From contig DMKG01000238.1 of assembly GCA_003454415.1 (NCBI GenBank), positions 1-6,315 of the forward strand: DNA of 6,315 nt. The letters are read 5' to 3'. This DNA comes from Alphaproteobacteria bacterium (GTDB lineage: Bacteria > Pseudomonadota > Alphaproteobacteria > UBA11222). Shown piece after piece: positions 5,860-6,315 of this stretch. Below the pieces are notes generated by a model. The model ran no database searches, had not been told where the DNA came from, and saw nothing but the letters and a program-made list of their open reading frames with translations. Every line of letters begins with the position of its first letter. Positions within the stretch are counted from its first letter, which is position 1. The position numbers were made by a program, and so were the translations under genes.

Positions 5860-6315
5860 ATGGGAGGAAGGCGGCAAGTCTGGGTATGGGCGGCGCTGGC
5901 TGCGCAGGCGATGGCCGCTGGCGCCAGTCCGGCGCATGCGCAAACGCCTGCCGGAGAGGCGGCCCAGTATCGCGCCTGCCTGTCTCAGGTCAGCACCAAT
6001 GCGGACGCCGCCTATGATCAGGCTCTGGAATGGCGCGACCGGGGGGGAGGCGCCCCCGCCCTTCACTGTGCGGCGCTGGCGCTGGTGGCGCTGGGCAAAC
6101 ATGGCGAAGCCGCCGCCCGTCTGCAGGCGCTGGCGGAAACCCCGGGAGGACGGGGCATGGCCCCGCAACTGCTGGGCCAGGCGGGAAATGCATGGCTGCT
6201 CGCAGGCCAGCCCGGCAACGCCTATAACGCCTTCAGCGCAGCCCTGAACGCCTTCGCCAGAACGCCGGATAAAGAGGCAAGCCCCGAGCAGGTGGATCTG
6301 CTGCTCGACCGGGCC
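5860..6315 (+). CDS. Exported TPR-like protein, N-terminal 152 residues (cut by window edge)
   Basis: The frame is open from ATG 5860 to the right edge; the next upstream in-frame stop is at 5842. Residues 1-27 look like a signal peptide: basic MGGRRQ, hydrophobic VWVWAALAAQAMAAG, cleavage likely after SPAHA|Q. Two helical-hairpin segments follow that read like tetratricopeptide repeats: about 65-94 ('ALHCAALALVALGKHGEAAARL' style) and 101-132 (LLGQAGNAWLLAGQPGNAYNAF style), with the small-residue and G/A pattern of TPRs. C40 and C70 could pair in the periplasm. I do not recognise a specific family beyond alphaproteobacterial secreted TPR proteins, and TPRs only indicate protein binding. Leu/Ala/Gly codons ending in G or C in this frame support coding. 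No ribosome site precedes 5860, and a GGAGGAAGG motif lies just inside the gene with no usable start after it, so initiation may be leaderless. It diverges from the SDR gene with 19 bp between starts. Confidence 0.75.
   Translation, partial: MGGRRQVWVWAALAAQAMAAGASPAHAQTPAGEAAQYRACLSQVSTNADAAYDQALEWRDRGGGAPALHCAALALVALGKHGEAAARLQALAETPGGRGMAPQLLGQAGNAWLLAGQPGNAYNAFSAALNAFARTPDKEASPEQVDLLLDRA

Noticed and set aside
5841..5861. Seven-residue extension of the SDR protein from ATG 5861
   Set aside because: No ribosome site precedes it, it would overlap the divergent TPR start, and the Rossmann strand is correctly placed from 5840.
6041..6047. G7 tract in the TPR gene as a frameshift or phase-variation site
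   Set aside because: The TPR frame is consistent on both sides of the tract, and seven G is short for efficient slippage; nothing else suggests switching.
5729..6247. A 172-codon plus-strand open frame overlapping the SDR and TPR genes
   Set aside because: The translation is arginine- and proline-rich without domain features. A shifted frame starting at 5860 gives a signal peptide and TPR-like segments and is open to the window edge.

Overview
The window looks like ordinary chromosome of an alphaproteobacterium. The reasons are the Tad-type minor pilin genes with TadG, a TadG of the 'DRRGNVAIIFAL' type, moderately high GC coding DNA with AT-rich promoter gaps, and a weak CtrA-like box and GANTC sites in the pilus promoter region. 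The genus cannot be named from the sequence. No RNA gene, CRISPR array, insertion sequence or phage gene was seen, and all genes look intact apart from the two cut by the window ends.

Layout from left to right: (1) the 5' part of a minus-strand gene resembling aldose 1-epimerases, running off the left edge (1-225). (2) A two-gene minus-strand operon of TadE-like pseudopilins (929-1483, then 329-877). (3) A 375-bp AT-rich divergent regulatory region. (4) A plus-strand tadG-like gene with a von Willebrand factor A domain (best start 1859, end 3400), closed by a strong rho-independent terminator (3419-3448). (5) A plus-strand periplasmic PCu(A)C copper chaperone (3524-4006). (6) Converging on it after 4 bp, a minus-strand serine O-acetyltransferase gene, cysE (4011-4835), with its own promoter. 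(7) A minus-strand YeeZ-like SDR-fold protein (4962-5840). (8) Diverging from that after 19 bp, the start of an exported TPR-like protein that runs off the right edge (5860-6315).

The three tad genes form one functional unit. Two class III prepilin-like proteins (G|xxxxEF processing site plus hydrophobic helix) and the large TadG would act with an Flp/Tad secretion machine encoded elsewhere, since no ATPase, platform or secretin gene is present here. The remaining genes are unrelated housekeeping functions: copper delivery to cytochrome oxidase, the first step of cysteine synthesis, a nucleotide-sugar-epimerase-like reductase and an envelope TPR protein.

I did not find a convincing new system. 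The points most worth checking are the CysE tail that lacks the C-terminal isoleucine used for binding cysteine synthase, the CtrA/GANTC-like sites in the tad promoter region, a G8 tract inside tadG, the very tight SDR/TPR divergent start region, and an SDR lacking the YxxxK catalytic pair.
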